A stretch of 64,000 nt of DNA from Veillonella agrestimuris (GCF_943193065.1 NZ_CALPCS010000008.1:1-64000); one strand, 5' to 3'; counted from the first letter of the stretch, positions 35,106-43,644 are shown. The notes: generated by a model not told the origin, from the letters alone. Translations and numbers: made by a program.

Positions 35106-35591
35106 TTATATCTCTATATACTCTACCGTCGTACCATAGTCTTCAATGATGTGAACCAAGTCTTTCCCTTGTAACCATACTGTAGCATCGTTTTCATTGG
35201 GATGAATGCCAATTCGATTTGTCTTATAATCCACATCAATATAATAATGCACTCTATAATCCTCATCATGAAGTAAACAAAATGGTGATACATGACCTGG
35301 TTTAATCTTCAATATGTGCCATAACTCTTCTTCTGAAGCAAAGGATATTTTCTTCAAATTGTGGTCTTTTCGAAATTGCTTTAAATCGACGCGCTTTGAT
35401 CCGCGCACAATAATGAGATAATAATGCTCCCGCTTATGATCGCGAATAAACAAATTTTTTGCATCCCACTCTGGATACGGTAATTCTACATTAGGCTTAT
35501 CATCCATACTGAACAAAGGTGCATGATCTGTCACTTCAAAATCAATGCCCTTAGTTTCTAATAAATAATATACATCGTTTTTACTTAACAT
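35106..35591 (-). CDS. YbaK/ProX-family aminoacyl-tRNA deacylase
   Basis: 161-residue editing-domain protein of the YbaK/EbsC superfamily, closest in layout to ProX/PrdX, which clears mischarged Ala-tRNA(Pro). It begins VYYLLETKGIDFEVTDHAPLFSM, contains FIRDHKREHYYLIIV and KRVDLKQFRK, and has the loop GHVSPFCLL before the dimer strand. No synthetase domain is attached. Function in tRNA proofreading is inferred from the family. Confidence 0.85.
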   Translation of the reverse strand: MLSKNDVYYLLETKGIDFEVTDHAPLFSMDDKPNVELPYPEWDAKNLFIRDHKREHYYLIIVRGSKRVDLKQFRKDHNLKKISFASEEELWHILKIKPGHVSPFCLLHDEDYRVHYYIDVDYKTNRIGIHPNENDATVWLQGKDLVHIIEDYGTTVEYIEI

Positions 35592-35633
35592 CTATACTCC
35601 TATCGGATATATCTAACTTCTATCTTATACTAC

Positions 35634-35664
35634 AAAACGGATATATCGAAATATATCCGTTTTT
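35634..35664. terminator. Bidirectional hairpin downstream of redox cluster
   Basis: AAAACGGATATAT and ATATATCCGTTTT pair perfectly around CGAA. T residues follow on plus and, more weakly, on minus. It probably ends the reductase cluster before the deacylase gene. Confidence 0.75.
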
Positions 35665-35735
35665 ATCATATCTATTTATATACTATTTGTACAGTATGTT
35701 TAGTTATCCCTTTCTATAACAGCTTTATTAGCTAG

Positions 35736-35830
35736 TTATACCTTGCGCTCCAATAACAGTACAGTAATCATTTCACGAATTTTCCAATCTAACATATCAC
35801 GGAAAAAATACTACCGAAATCAAAAACATT
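35736..35830 (-). pseudogene. Fragment of a carboxymuconolactone-decarboxylase-like gene
   Basis: On minus one frame reads DFGSIFS and the next reads DMLDWKIREMITV, ending at a stop at 35736. Together they match the FGDIFSRDxLDxKxREMITV core of the carboxymuconolactone decarboxylase/AhpD-like family, broken by a frameshift. The flanks show no further homology, so it is a short relic. A longer relic of the same family lies at 36586-37040. Confidence 0.5.
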
Positions 35831-35944
35831 TAAATTATCTTATAAATGTATTGGGATTTCATATTACATGTCTTTATCCTTTTATACTATAATGTCAATC
35901 ATTACCAATACATTACTTACTAAACTATCTATATAAATTAAATC

Positions 35945-36460
35945 TTATTGAATTGATGCACCAAGTGCTTTTGCTTCAGCTGTCTTTCTTGCACCAAGAA
36001 TTTCTCCTAAATTAATCCAACCTAAATTTCTTTCATACGTTTCATACCATCTACTTGCCTGACTATAATCAGAGCCACCAGCCGTCATAAGAAGTACACT
36101 CTTACGAGAAAATGCACCATATCCAAGATACTTCAAAGCTGCATAAAGCCTATCTGCAACTATTTTTAATGTACCAGTAATAGTCCAAAAGTATACTGGA
36201 GAGGCGAATACAACTACATCTGCCATCATAAATTCTGAATAAATTTGTTTCATATCATCATTTTGTACACATAGATTATTATCTTTCGTACCTCTAGTGC
36301 ATCCATTACAACCAAGACATCCATGAATTATCATATCTTGAAGGTAGAATTCAACAACTTCATTTCCTGCAGCTCTTGCCCCTTCTACAAAAGAATTAAT
36401 AAGAGCAGATGTATTTCCATTTTTCCTTGCTGATCCATTTAATATCATAATTTTTGCCAT
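35945..36460 (-). CDS. Flavodoxin-type NAD(P)H-dependent oxidoreductase
   Basis: 171-residue flavoprotein of the NADPH-dependent FMN reductase family. LNGSARKNGNTSALI binds the FMN phosphate, and VVFASPVYFWTITGTLK is the second cofactor loop. The GCLGCNGCTRG segment gives a compact Cys motif common in iron-sulfur flavoprotein-like members. The C-terminus is short, ending soon after GEILGARK. It lies in a cluster with a cupin, a CMD relic and a TetR regulator, which suggests handling of an oxidised or toxic organic compound. Confidence 0.85.
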   Translation of the reverse strand: MAKIMILNGSARKNGNTSALINSFVEGARAAGNEVVEFYLQDMIIHGCLGCNGCTRGTKDNNLCVQNDDMKQIYSEFMMADVVVFASPVYFWTITGTLKIVADRLYAALKYLGYGAFSRKSVLLMTAGGSDYSQASRWYETYERNLGWINLGEILGARKTAEAKALGASIQ

Positions 36461-36498
36461 ATTGAACCTCCATAGTAAATACTATTTAAATCCATACT

Positions 36499-36525
36499 AT
36501 AGATTATATAGATTATATAGATTTT
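36499..36525. repeat. 9-bp triple repeat forming duplicate -10 boxes
   Basis: Three tandem copies of ATAGATTAT (the last ends TT) lie about 40 bases upstream of the reductase start. On minus they create two TATAAT boxes, at 36503-36508 and 36512-36517. Copy number could shift promoter spacing and tune expression. Confidence 0.7.
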
Positions 36526-36585
36526 ACTAATATCACTTTTAAAGTATCATCAAAAATTTATATTTCAACCTTAATTAATTTAGAA

Positions 36586-37040
36586 TCATAAAATAAAGGC
36601 AGTAACAGTTATCATTTCACGGGTTTTAAATCAAGTGTATCGTGTGAAAAGATATCACCAAAATCAGATGTGATAAATTGATTCACGTACTTCAAGCGGT
36701 ATTACACCAGCGGCTAAAGCCTCTTCATATGATTGCGAATGGCGCTTTCATTATAATCTGTAATAGATACAACTAACGTAACAATAGCTCTTTCTTGCGG
36801 AGTAATTTGAGTTTGTTTATACACATCACCATAAATATACTTCTTAACAATATCTGCATGTTCTGGATCAGTATCACTTAAAGGAAACGCTCTATTTCCA
36901 TGTAAAGCTTTATGGTTCTTATTCGCTTCTTCTGCTCGATTATAGCTCGATTATAGCTAGCTAATGTAGATGCATCAGCTATCCCTGAACCAGTCATCAT
37001 AATACATAAGCCTCCTAAAACAATTAATCTTTTACATATT
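36586..37040 (-). pseudogene. Carboxymuconolactone-decarboxylase-like gene, frameshifted
   Basis: Read on minus, the remnant starts with a signal-like KRLIVLGGLCIMMTGSGIADA without an in-frame ATG. It continues STLASYNRA, then loses frame at an 11-bp tandem duplication near 36942-36964. Removing one copy restores RAEEANKNHKALHGNRAFPL and on to QITPQERAIVTLVVSITDYNES. Further one-base shifts occur near 36720 and 36625, before AGVIPLEVRESIY and TREMITV. The motifs fit an exported CMD/AhpD-like protein. It lies between cupin and reductase genes, as a former operon member. Confidence 0.65.
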
Positions 37041-37108
37041 TGATAACCTTCATAGGACTTACCTGTCTTACATAGAATAACAATGTAAGATAATTGTCTT
37101 GCAATACA

Positions 37109-37549
37109 TCAATCTGATAATTGTTTATAGAAATCATCTGACACTTCTTCTAACCATTCATTTGAGATATTTTCACCAGGTATTTCAATAGCAATATGTG
37201 AAAACCAGCTATCCTTTTTTGCCCCATGCCAGTGTTTAATACCAGCAGGAATAACAACGACACTACCTTCTTTTAGTGCTTGTGGTTCTTTATCATCAGC
37301 TTGATACCAGCCTTCTCCGGCAGTGCAGATTAATATCTGACCGCCTCCCTTATCAGCATGATGAATATGCCAATTATTACGACAACCAGGTTCAAAGGTC
37401 ACATTAAAAATAGGAAATTCTCCCTTTTGAAAATCAGTTAAAGGATTTAAAAAACTATCTCCTATAAAATATTGAGCAAAGTCCGAGTTATAACTTCCCA
37501 TTCCAAATACATTGGTCACTTCAAAAGCGTCTTTATTTTGATATTTCAT
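37109..37549 (-). CDS. Cupin-domain protein
   Basis: 146-residue single-domain cupin. The first metal motif is WHIHHADKGGGQILI and the second lies in VIPAGIKHWHGA, supplying the His ligands of the beta barrel. Such proteins often sit beside carboxymuconolactone decarboxylases and may be fused to them; here a broken CMD gene follows directly. I chose the ATG at 37549, with GAGG six bases upstream. The ATG at 37606 has a poor site. It is divergent from the TetR gene and probably under its control. Confidence 0.82.
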   Translation of the reverse strand: MKYQNKDAFEVTNVFGMGSYNSDFAQYFIGDSFLNPLTDFQKGEFPIFNVTFEPGCRNNWHIHHADKGGGQILICTAGEGWYQADDKEPQALKEGSVVVIPAGIKHWHGAKKDSWFSHIAIEIPGENISNEWLEEVSDDFYKQLSD

Positions 37550-37777
37550 ACTTTTCCTCATTTCTATTTTCTTATAATGCGTAGACTCAATGACTAGATT
37601 CTCCATAATTCTTACAACGATTATAAATCATGACAATATTCGCTTTTTAATTGCAAGAACAGTATAATAAATATCTAATTACAAATACAATTCCCAAATA
37701 CTATATTATGGTGAGTATGCCACAGATTTATAAAAATGGTAATTTATTTGAAAAAACTATGTAAAGGAGTGTTTATT

Positions 37778-38338
37778 ATGGAGAGAAAAAAAGACTTAAG
37801 AGTGTTAAAAACAAAAACTATCATTCAAAATACCTTTAAAGAAATGATATTAGAAATGAATGCATCTTCCATAAAAGTTAAAGCGCTTACTGAACGAGCT
37901 ATGATTAATCGAAAAACATTTTATCTACATTACAATTGCCTTGAAAATCTTTATGAAGAAATTCTATCCGACCTTTTTAAAGACTATTCAAATGCCATTA
38001 ATACATTACCTGATAATCCCCCTTTCACAGAAGTTAATCGTGTGTTTTTTGAGTTTATGGCAAAGCAAAAACCATATATGGAAAAAATTGTTTGTGATCC
38101 AAGTTATCGTGAATTTTCTGATAACTTTTTTACATCTATGCTACTCCATAATCGTAAAAGATATAATCCTTATAAATCCTTCACAAAAGAAGAACAAAAT
38201 ATTATAAATACATTTCTATCCATTGGTTCTGTAAATCTTTATCGTAAATGGATTGAAGATAAAAAAAGAATTCCCCTAGAAGATTTAATTAATCTTTCAG
38301 GAAAACTCTTTCATAGTGGTATTTCTTCAATTTTATAG
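37778..38338 (+). CDS. TetR-family transcriptional regulator
   Basis: 186-residue regulator. Residues 8-60 form the DNA-binding domain (KTKTIIQNTFKEMI, then KVKALTERAMINRKTFYLHY, the turn-helix-recognition-helix). The rest is a helical ligand-binding domain with no known ligand. I placed the start at the ATG at 37778, 8 bases after AAGGAG; the earlier start at 37736 has none. It is divergent from the cupin/CMD/reductase cluster and is the likely repressor of that cluster. Confidence 0.85.
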   Translation: MERKKDLRVLKTKTIIQNTFKEMILEMNASSIKVKALTERAMINRKTFYLHYNCLENLYEEILSDLFKDYSNAINTLPDNPPFTEVNRVFFEFMAKQKPYMEKIVCDPSYREFSDNFFTSMLLHNRKRYNPYKSFTKEEQNIINTFLSIGSVNLYRKWIEDKKRIPLEDLINLSGKLFHSGISSIL

Positions 38339-38415
38339 TTGTAAATATGTCCTAATCTTTTGAGTATGACTCGTCTCTAAGCACATTAGATATGTAACCA
38401 ATATATACTTTTACA

Positions 38416-38676
38416 TTACATCAAAGCAGTCATAGCTGTTACAATACCAAAAACGATACCAGGTGCATTAGCTGCTGCTAATGGAAGATCTCGTTCTTTT
38501 TTGAATAAACCATAATAAACCCATAAACTGCAGTTAATAGCTGCTACTAGGGGTTGAATGAAATTTCCCTTTTGACCAGCTAAATTATCCATAATCTGTG
38601 GAATATAAGATACATACATCATGACAGACATAAATGTAGCAATCCATCCTAATATTTTCATTTGTTTTTCAGTCAT
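38416..38676 (-). CDS. SemiSWEET sugar transporter
   Basis: 86-residue membrane protein with three helices and the PQ-loop signature SYIPQI near residue 24. Bacterial SemiSWEETs work as dimers and move mono- or disaccharides down a gradient. WVYYGLFKKERDLPLAAANAPGIVFG matches the conserved second half with its Asn. The ligand is unknown. The gene stands alone after a terminator. Confidence 0.85.
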   Translation of the reverse strand: MTEKQMKILGWIATFMSVMMYVSYIPQIMDNLAGQKGNFIQPLVAAINCSLWVYYGLFKKERDLPLAAANAPGIVFGIVTAMTALM

Positions 38677-38712
38677 AAAATCTTCCTTTCATAATATATC
38701 TTACATATAAAA

Positions 38713-38748
38713 ACAAAGAGTGTCCCTGCTTACAGTGGCACTCTTTGT
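38713..38748 (-). terminator. Terminator after GNAT gene
   Basis: ACAAAGAGTG and CACTCTTTGT arms close a stem. On minus it is followed by TTTTTATATG. It lies about 80 bases past the GNAT stop and before the SemiSWEET gene. Confidence 0.85.
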
Positions 38749-38830
38749 TTTCGTTATTGTAATATAGCATTATTGACTTGTCAACAAATAATGATTCTTT
38801 TTATAATTTACTACATTTGTGAGCCATACG

Positions 38831-39343
38831 TTAAGATAATCCAAAAGCATCATCATATTTCATGATACCATCTATCAATTTTGCTTCATTAGAAAAGCAT
38901 AATGCCATAAAATAAGCATCCTCAATTTCAAAAGGCGGCTTAATAACATATATGCTAGCTGTAGTATATCCAGCACGCTCATAATAAGAAGGATCTCCCA
39001 GTACTACGGAATATGTATACCCTAATATCTTAGCAATCTTATGTCCTTCTTTCATAAGCAAAGTACCAATACCTTGACCTTGATATGCTGGTAGCACAGA
39101 AAGTGGCGCTAACGCCAATACTTCAACGTCACCAACAAAAGCCTTTGTAAAAAGAATATGTCCTACAATCGTATCATCCTTTACAGCTACAAGCGATAGT
39201 TCAGGAATGAAAGAGTCACTATTCCGCAAATTAACAACTAAATCTTGTTCATTCCCGTCTGCATGCTCTGCCGTTTGGAAAGCGTGTTGTATTAAATGAT
39301 ACACTGATTCATAGTCTTTTGATTCTTCTTGTCTTATTATCAT
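38831..39343 (-). CDS. GNAT-family N-acetyltransferase
   Basis: 170-residue acetyl-CoA-dependent acyltransferase. The coenzyme A loop is PAYQGQGIGTLLMKEGH (Q/R-x2-G-x-G/A type). ALAPLSVLP precedes it and VVLGDPSYYERAGY follows, as in YhbS-like enzymes. The substrate cannot be deduced. The 116 bases upstream carry a partial copy of the 3' end of the RNA methylase gene. Confidence 0.88.
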   Translation of the reverse strand: MIIRQEESKDYESVYHLIQHAFQTAEHADGNEQDLVVNLRNSDSFIPELSLVAVKDDTIVGHILFTKAFVGDVEVLALAPLSVLPAYQGQGIGTLLMKEGHKIAKILGYTYSVVLGDPSYYERAGYTTASIYVIKPPFEIEDAYFMALCFSNEAKLIDGIMKYDDAFGLS

Positions 39344-39355
39344 AATTTATTTATT

Positions 39356-39501
39356 CGCTCCTTGTAAGTAAAGCCACTGCCTCCGCCGTAGGCTGTTTCC
39401 AATCGTATTTCGCTTCGCTCTTACTCTTGGACATCCCTGACATGGGCAGTGCTAATTACTTACTGCGTCGCTCCGCTCCTTGTAAGTAAAGCCACTGCCT
39501 C
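39356..39501. repeat. 28-bp direct repeats at the end of the RNA methylase gene
   Basis: CGCTCCTTGTAAGTAAAGCC and the eight bases ACTGCCTC that follow occur at 39356-39383 and again at 39474-39501. The second copy encodes the last residues of the methylase (EAVALLTRSGA). CATGGGC also recurs nearby. The intervening sequence looks like a diverged duplicate of the gene end. Confidence 0.85.
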
Positions 39502-40938
39502 AACATGGGCGGTCATGGGGAACATGTCTACGGGTTGGACTTCTTGTAGTTCATAGCCGAGGTTTTGCAAGATGGCTATGTCTCGTGCCATGGTCGCCGG
39601 GTTACAAGATACATAAACCATGCGCTGTGGTTCCATAGCGGCAGCAGAGGTGAGTACTTCTTCTTTGCAGCCTGCTCGAATGGGATCAAATACGATAACG
39701 TCTGGTCGAACACCTCGTTCATAGAGGTGTGGCATCTCAACGGCTGCATCACCAACGATAAATTCGGTATTATCATATCCATTTCTCTTCGCATTTTCAC
39801 GAGCATTGATAATGGCTGGCTCGACGATTTCAATACCAATAACATGTTCTGCTTTGTGAGCTAAAAATAATGAAATTGTACCAGTTCCACAATAGGCATC
39901 AATCACTGTTTCATTACCTTTCAAGTCAGCATAAGCCAAAGCTTGGTCATAGAGAACTGTCGTTTGCTCTGGATTGACTTGGAAGAAGGAATGAGGAGAT
40001 AAAGAAAATTCCAAATCTTTAATATGATCAGTAATGGTTCCTTTCCCATAGAGTACTCGGTTAGTAGGTCCTAAAATCACATTGGTTTTCTTAGGATTGC
40101 TATTATGAACGATAGTCTCTACTTCAGGGATGGCTTCTTTGATGCGCTGTGCCCAAATTGCTTCTTCTGGCAAATAGTCTGTAGTCGTTACAATAATCAC
40201 CATCCATCCAGATTGACCAATCCGACCGATAATATGGCGTAATACGCCCGTCCCCAATTGTTCATTATAGGGTTCAATTCCTAATTCATTGGCAATTTCA
40301 GAAGCTACTTGAGCAATGCGATTATTTCCTTCATCTTGAATGTAGCAATTCGTCCCCTCCACAATATGATGAGAACCCATGGCGTAAAATCCCATTTTTA
40401 TATGATTTGGTATGCCTCCAACAGGCATTTGCATCTTATTGCGATAACTCCAAGGATTATCTGGACCTATAGTGGGTTTAACTAAATCAGGATTCAAATG
40501 ACCAATTCGTTGAATTACATCTTTTATTTTCTGTGTTTTCAACGCCAATTGTCCTTCATAAGTAGTATGTTGTAACTGACAACCTCCACAGATACCATAC
40601 AATTCGCACCGTGGCTCCGTTCTCTGTGGCGAAGCTTTCACAACAGATTTGAGTATACCTGTAGCATATGTTTTCTTTACTATAGTAATTTCTACTTCTA
40701 CTTCTTCTTCTGGCAAAGCAAAGGGAACAAATACAGTAAAATCTTCGATTTTTCCAACCCCTTCACCACTACTGCCCATACCGTGGATCGAAATGGTCAC
40801 TATATCACCGACCTGCACAGGTGCGTTAGCTATGGCTTTCGCTTTTTTTGAAAGCCCATTACCATTTTGATTCTGTGTGCGTTTCTTACTATTTTGTAAT
40901 CCTTTATCAACTCGTTGTGTAGACTGTCGTTTATTCAT
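39460..40938 (-). CDS. rlmD: RlmD/TrmA-family RNA (uracil-C5) methyltransferase
   Basis: 492-residue SAM-dependent RNA methylase. A basic tail (residues 1-40) is followed by a TRAM domain (about 42-100). Cys111, Cys117 and Cys120 begin the 4Fe-4S site (RCELYGICGGC). The SAM motif is DAYCGTGTISLFLA, FDPIRAGC is a variant of the usual DPPR motif, and VSCNPATMARD carries the catalytic Cys445. Firmicutes have several paralogues of this type, so the target could be 23S U1939, another rRNA site, or tRNA U54. It overlaps the upstream TerC gene by 8 bases. Confidence 0.9.
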   Translation of the reverse strand: MNKRQSTQRVDKGLQNSKKRTQNQNGNGLSKKAKAIANAPVQVGDIVTISIHGMGSSGEGVGKIEDFTVFVPFALPEEEVEVEITIVKKTYATGILKSVVKASPQRTEPRCELYGICGGCQLQHTTYEGQLALKTQKIKDVIQRIGHLNPDLVKPTIGPDNPWSYRNKMQMPVGGIPNHIKMGFYAMGSHHIVEGTNCYIQDEGNNRIAQVASEIANELGIEPYNEQLGTGVLRHIIGRIGQSGWMVIIVTTTDYLPEEAIWAQRIKEAIPEVETIVHNSNPKKTNVILGPTNRVLYGKGTITDHIKDLEFSLSPHSFFQVNPEQTTVLYDQALAYADLKGNETVIDAYCGTGTISLFLAHKAEHVIGIEIVEPAIINARENAKRNGYDNTEFIVGDAAVEMPHLYERGVRPDVIVFDPIRAGCKEEVLTSAAAMEPQRMVYVSCNPATMARDIAILQNLGYELQEVQPVDMFPMTAHVEAVALLTRSGATQ

Positions 40939-41605
40939 GATTAGATGTCTTTCTTGCCCATTTAATAATTCCCGCTATAGCAAGGACAAATATAACGGCA
41001 CCGATTTTAATAGCTAATTGATACCCATCTATATATGGCAATAGCAATGGATCTTCTACGATCATTTCGCCTCCTACCCAACCCAGGAGAGCGCCACCTG
41101 CCCATAGGATAATCGGATATTTGTTAATAATACGGGCGAATAAAGTAGAACAGAATATGATGATTGGCACTGTAATAAGGAGGCCGAAAATAATCAGTTC
41201 TAAATGACCTTGTGCAGCACCTACAACGCCAATAACATTGTCTATACTCATCATCGCATCTGCAATAATAATTGTACCTACAGCACCCATTAAAGAATCT
41301 TTCGCATCTACATGCGCTTCTTCTTCGCCGCCTTTCATTAATTGAATGGCAATCCATAAAAGAACTAAACCACCAATTAAATGAAGAGCAGGAATGATGG
41401 ATAACGCTTCTACTAAAATAGTGGCAAATAATAAACGCATCCCGATGGCCCCAGCAGTGCCCCACAAAATAGCTTTCTTTTGTAAATGAGGTGCTAATTT
41501 GCCTGCTGCCATACCGATAACAACAGCATTGTCGCCGGCTAATAATATATCAATTAAAATAATCTTTCCTATAGTCAGCCAAGTAGCTACTTCTAAAAAC
41601 TCCAT
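40931..41605 (-). CDS. TerC-family membrane protein (copy 1)
   Basis: 224-residue membrane protein with seven or so hydrophobic segments. The TerC signatures are GDNAVVIGMA near residue 24 and MSIDNVIGVVGAAQG in the middle, with their conserved Asp-Asn pairs. Members include YkoY/YjbE-like exporters of manganese, and others linked to calcium or tellurite tolerance. A cytoplasmic acidic loop is GGEEEAHVDAKDS. Its stop overlaps the start of the methylase gene, so both are likely cotranscribed. Confidence 0.88.
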   Translation of the reverse strand: MEFLEVATWLTIGKIILIDILLAGDNAVVIGMAAGKLAPHLQKKAILWGTAGAIGMRLLFATILVEALSIIPALHLIGGLVLLWIAIQLMKGGEEEAHVDAKDSLMGAVGTIIIADAMMSIDNVIGVVGAAQGHLELIIFGLLITVPIIIFCSTLFARIINKYPIILWAGGALLGWVGGEMIVEDPLLLPYIDGYQLAIKIGAVIFVLAIAGIIKWARKTSNHE

Positions 41606-41767
41606 TGATAAATCCCCTCTATTGAATATATGTTACTAAAACTATTATCTAACTATACCATATTTTGCCTATCATTTCACGATGTCTCCTATTACTAGAC
41701 TCTCACATCCTATGAAAGATCTATAGAATGGATCATAATCGCTATCATTCACTCTTCCCAATGAACA

Positions 41768-41799
41768 AAAGCTCTTCCTCATAAGAAGGAAGAGCTTTC
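41768..41799 (-). terminator. Terminator after second TerC gene
   Basis: AAAGCTCTTCCT and AGGAAGAGCTTT (as read across the stem) pair around a short loop and end on minus in TTTTG. It separates the TerC paralogues into two transcripts. Confidence 0.9.
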
Positions 41800-41809
41800 A
41801 GAGAATGTA

Positions 41810-42469
41810 TTATTTTTTCATTTTATTTACTGCTAACGCAGCCCCTACGACAAGGACAACGGCAGCGATTTTAATAGCTAATGCATAAGGTGCTACGTAA
41901 TCCGCAATGATTGGATCTACCAAACTCATAGCGGTCCCTACCCAAGCAAGAATACCGCCCCCTACATAGAGGATGATAGGGTAACGATCGATGATTTTTA
42001 CAAATAATGTACTACCATAAATGATGATTGGCACAGTAATAAGCATACCAATGGCCACTAACATCATATTACCATTAGCAGCGCCTACGACGCCTAGCAC
42101 ATTATCGATACCCATAATACCATCGGCAATGACGATAGTCGTAATAGCCGCACGAAGATTATCTTTAGCTTCGATATTGTGTTCACTATCATCATTGGCA
42201 ATTAATTTATAGCCAATCCATAATAATAGAATACCTCCTACCAAGCGGAGGGCTGGAATATTATTAATGGCCTCGATAAATAAGAATGCCATAACAAGTC
42301 GCAAACCAATGGCCCCGGCAGTGCCCCAAAAAATCGCTTTCTTTTGCAAATGAGGAGGCAAATTACGTGCCGCCATACCGATAACAATTGCATTATCACC
42401 GGCTAATAAAATGTCGATGACGATAATTTGAAACATCGCCAACATACCTTGAATGGATAAAATGTCCAA
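41810..42469 (-). CDS. TerC-family membrane protein (copy 2)
   Basis: 219-residue paralogue of the adjacent TerC protein, with the same landmarks: GDNAIVIGMAARNLPPHLQKKA and MGIDNVLGVVGAANG. The central loop differs (NDDSEHNIEAKDN). The start codon is TTG, with AGGAGG six bases upstream, which makes this the best initiation site. It has its own promoter and terminator. Metal export, probably manganese, is inferred from the YjbE/YkoY group. Confidence 0.88.
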   Translation of the reverse strand: MDILSIQGMLAMFQIIVIDILLAGDNAIVIGMAARNLPPHLQKKAIFWGTAGAIGLRLVMAFLFIEAINNIPALRLVGGILLLWIGYKLIANDDSEHNIEAKDNLRAAITTIVIADGIMGIDNVLGVVGAANGNMMLVAIGMLITVPIIIYGSTLFVKIIDRYPIILYVGGGILAWVGTAMSLVDPIIADYVAPYALAIKIAAVVLVVGAALAVNKMKK

Positions 42470-42505
42470 TGTAATCCTCCTATAACGAAAATATTCAATA
42501 TTCTC

Positions 42506-42535
42506 ATTATATCAAGATATCCTATTATTGTGCAA
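42506..42535 (-). promoter_or_regulatory. Promoter of TerC copy 2
   Basis: On minus, TTGCAC (42530-42535) and TATAAT (42506-42511) are 18 bases apart, about 37 bases before the TTG start. No yybP-ykoY manganese riboswitch is recognisable in the short leader. Confidence 0.7.
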
Positions 42536-42544
42536 TAGATTTCA

Positions 42545-43531
42545 TTACATAGCATCCATTTCTGCACGAATGCGCGTCAAAGCATCAACAGTACGTACAC
42601 CTGGTGTAATTTCAGATAATTTAACGCGAATAAATCGATTATTCACTACTGCACTAACATTAGCCAAAGCAGGATTCGATTTTAATCGTTCTACTTTCGC
42701 ATCAAAATCGTCCGTGTTACGGAAGCTATTACCATAGTCACAAATGATAATGTAATCAGGATTTGCATCTACCACAGATTCCCAAGAGGCCTTTGCCCAT
42801 GTACGATCCACATCAGTATCAGCCATGACATTGTGAATACCAACTAAATCTAATACATTCGTAGTATATCCTTTAAATACGGTAAAAGGTTGCTCATCTT
42901 CAGAATCGAAAATAAATACCCGTTTTACCTCTTTTCCTTTTGCTTCATCCATCACAGGTTGTAACTTAGCTTTTTCATCATTCACCCATTGTTGTGCTCG
43001 TTCTTCAATGTGAAATATTTTACCAAACATCAACATATCATCAAATAAAGTATCTAGCGTAGCATCCCGCTTGGTCATAGATGCAGGAATAAAAATATTC
43101 ACATCCTGGCTCACTAATTGAGCTGCTGGTATAGCACGCTTTGTAAAGCTATCAGCCCATCCAGTAGTAAAATCTGGTTTAGCGGCCATAAATGTTTCAT
43201 AGGATGGCCATTTTTCAGCTAGTACTGGAACTTTGTCATAAGCGTTTTGCAATGGTTCATAAATAGGCTCTTCTTTAAAGGCCGTTCCTACCATGCGATC
43301 TTCAAGGCCTAATGCTAACATCATTTCTGCAGTAGCCTGTGACATAGATACAGCCCGCTTTGGTGCCTCTTTCATAGTGAAAGTATAATCTTTACCATCT
43401 AGCTCAGCCGTCCACGTTACACCATCAGCACCACTTTGCTTCGTATCTGTGCCACATCCAGCAAGACTAAATAAAGCCAATGTAGAGGCTACCACACCAA
43501 ATATTTTCATTCTTCTTGAAAGTTGTAACAT
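42545..43531 (-). CDS. Iron-complex/corrinoid ABC substrate-binding lipoprotein
   Basis: 328-residue type III periplasmic binding protein (BtuF/FhuD/FecB class). The signal ends Leu-Ala-Gly-Cys26. PKRAVSMSQATAEMMLALGLEDRMVGT is the class opening, and the C-terminal lobe has YIIICDYGNSF and NNRFIRVKLSEITPG. The ligand may be a ferric complex or cobalamin; sequence does not decide. It is last in the three-gene operon, 113 bases after the ATPase, so it may have extra expression control. An AAGGAG site precedes the ATG. Confidence 0.9.
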   Translation of the reverse strand: MLQLSRRMKIFGVVASTLALFSLAGCGTDTKQSGADGVTWTAELDGKDYTFTMKEAPKRAVSMSQATAEMMLALGLEDRMVGTAFKEEPIYEPLQNAYDKVPVLAEKWPSYETFMAAKPDFTTGWADSFTKRAIPAAQLVSQDVNIFIPASMTKRDATLDTLFDDMLMFGKIFHIEERAQQWVNDEKAKLQPVMDEAKGKEVKRVFIFDSEDEQPFTVFKGYTTNVLDLVGIHNVMADTDVDRTWAKASWESVVDANPDYIIICDYGNSFRNTDDFDAKVERLKSNPALANVSAVVNNRFIRVKLSEITPGVRTVDALTRIRAEMDAM

Positions 43532-43644
43532 ACTCGTCTCCTTCTGTTAGTACATAATATTTGTGATACAGTATATATAAAAATATATAGAATAAATATA
43601 TGGAATAAATTGTAATATAAATTAACACATCACAATTTATATCC

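Larger units (their letters stand above)
35592..35944. other. Gap with terminator and gene relic
   Basis: The gap between the deacylase and reductase genes holds a hairpin at 35634-35664 and a decayed carboxymuconolactone-decarboxylase fragment at 35736-35830, both listed separately. Nothing else is seen. Confidence 0.6.

Noticed and set aside
39356..39501. Insertion-sequence ends
   Set aside because: The repeats are direct, one copy lies within the methylase coding end, and no transposase lies between them.
41606..41767. Possible manganese riboswitch upstream of TerC copy 1
   Set aside because: yybP-ykoY riboswitches often precede such genes, but the conserved loops could not be found by eye in this gap.
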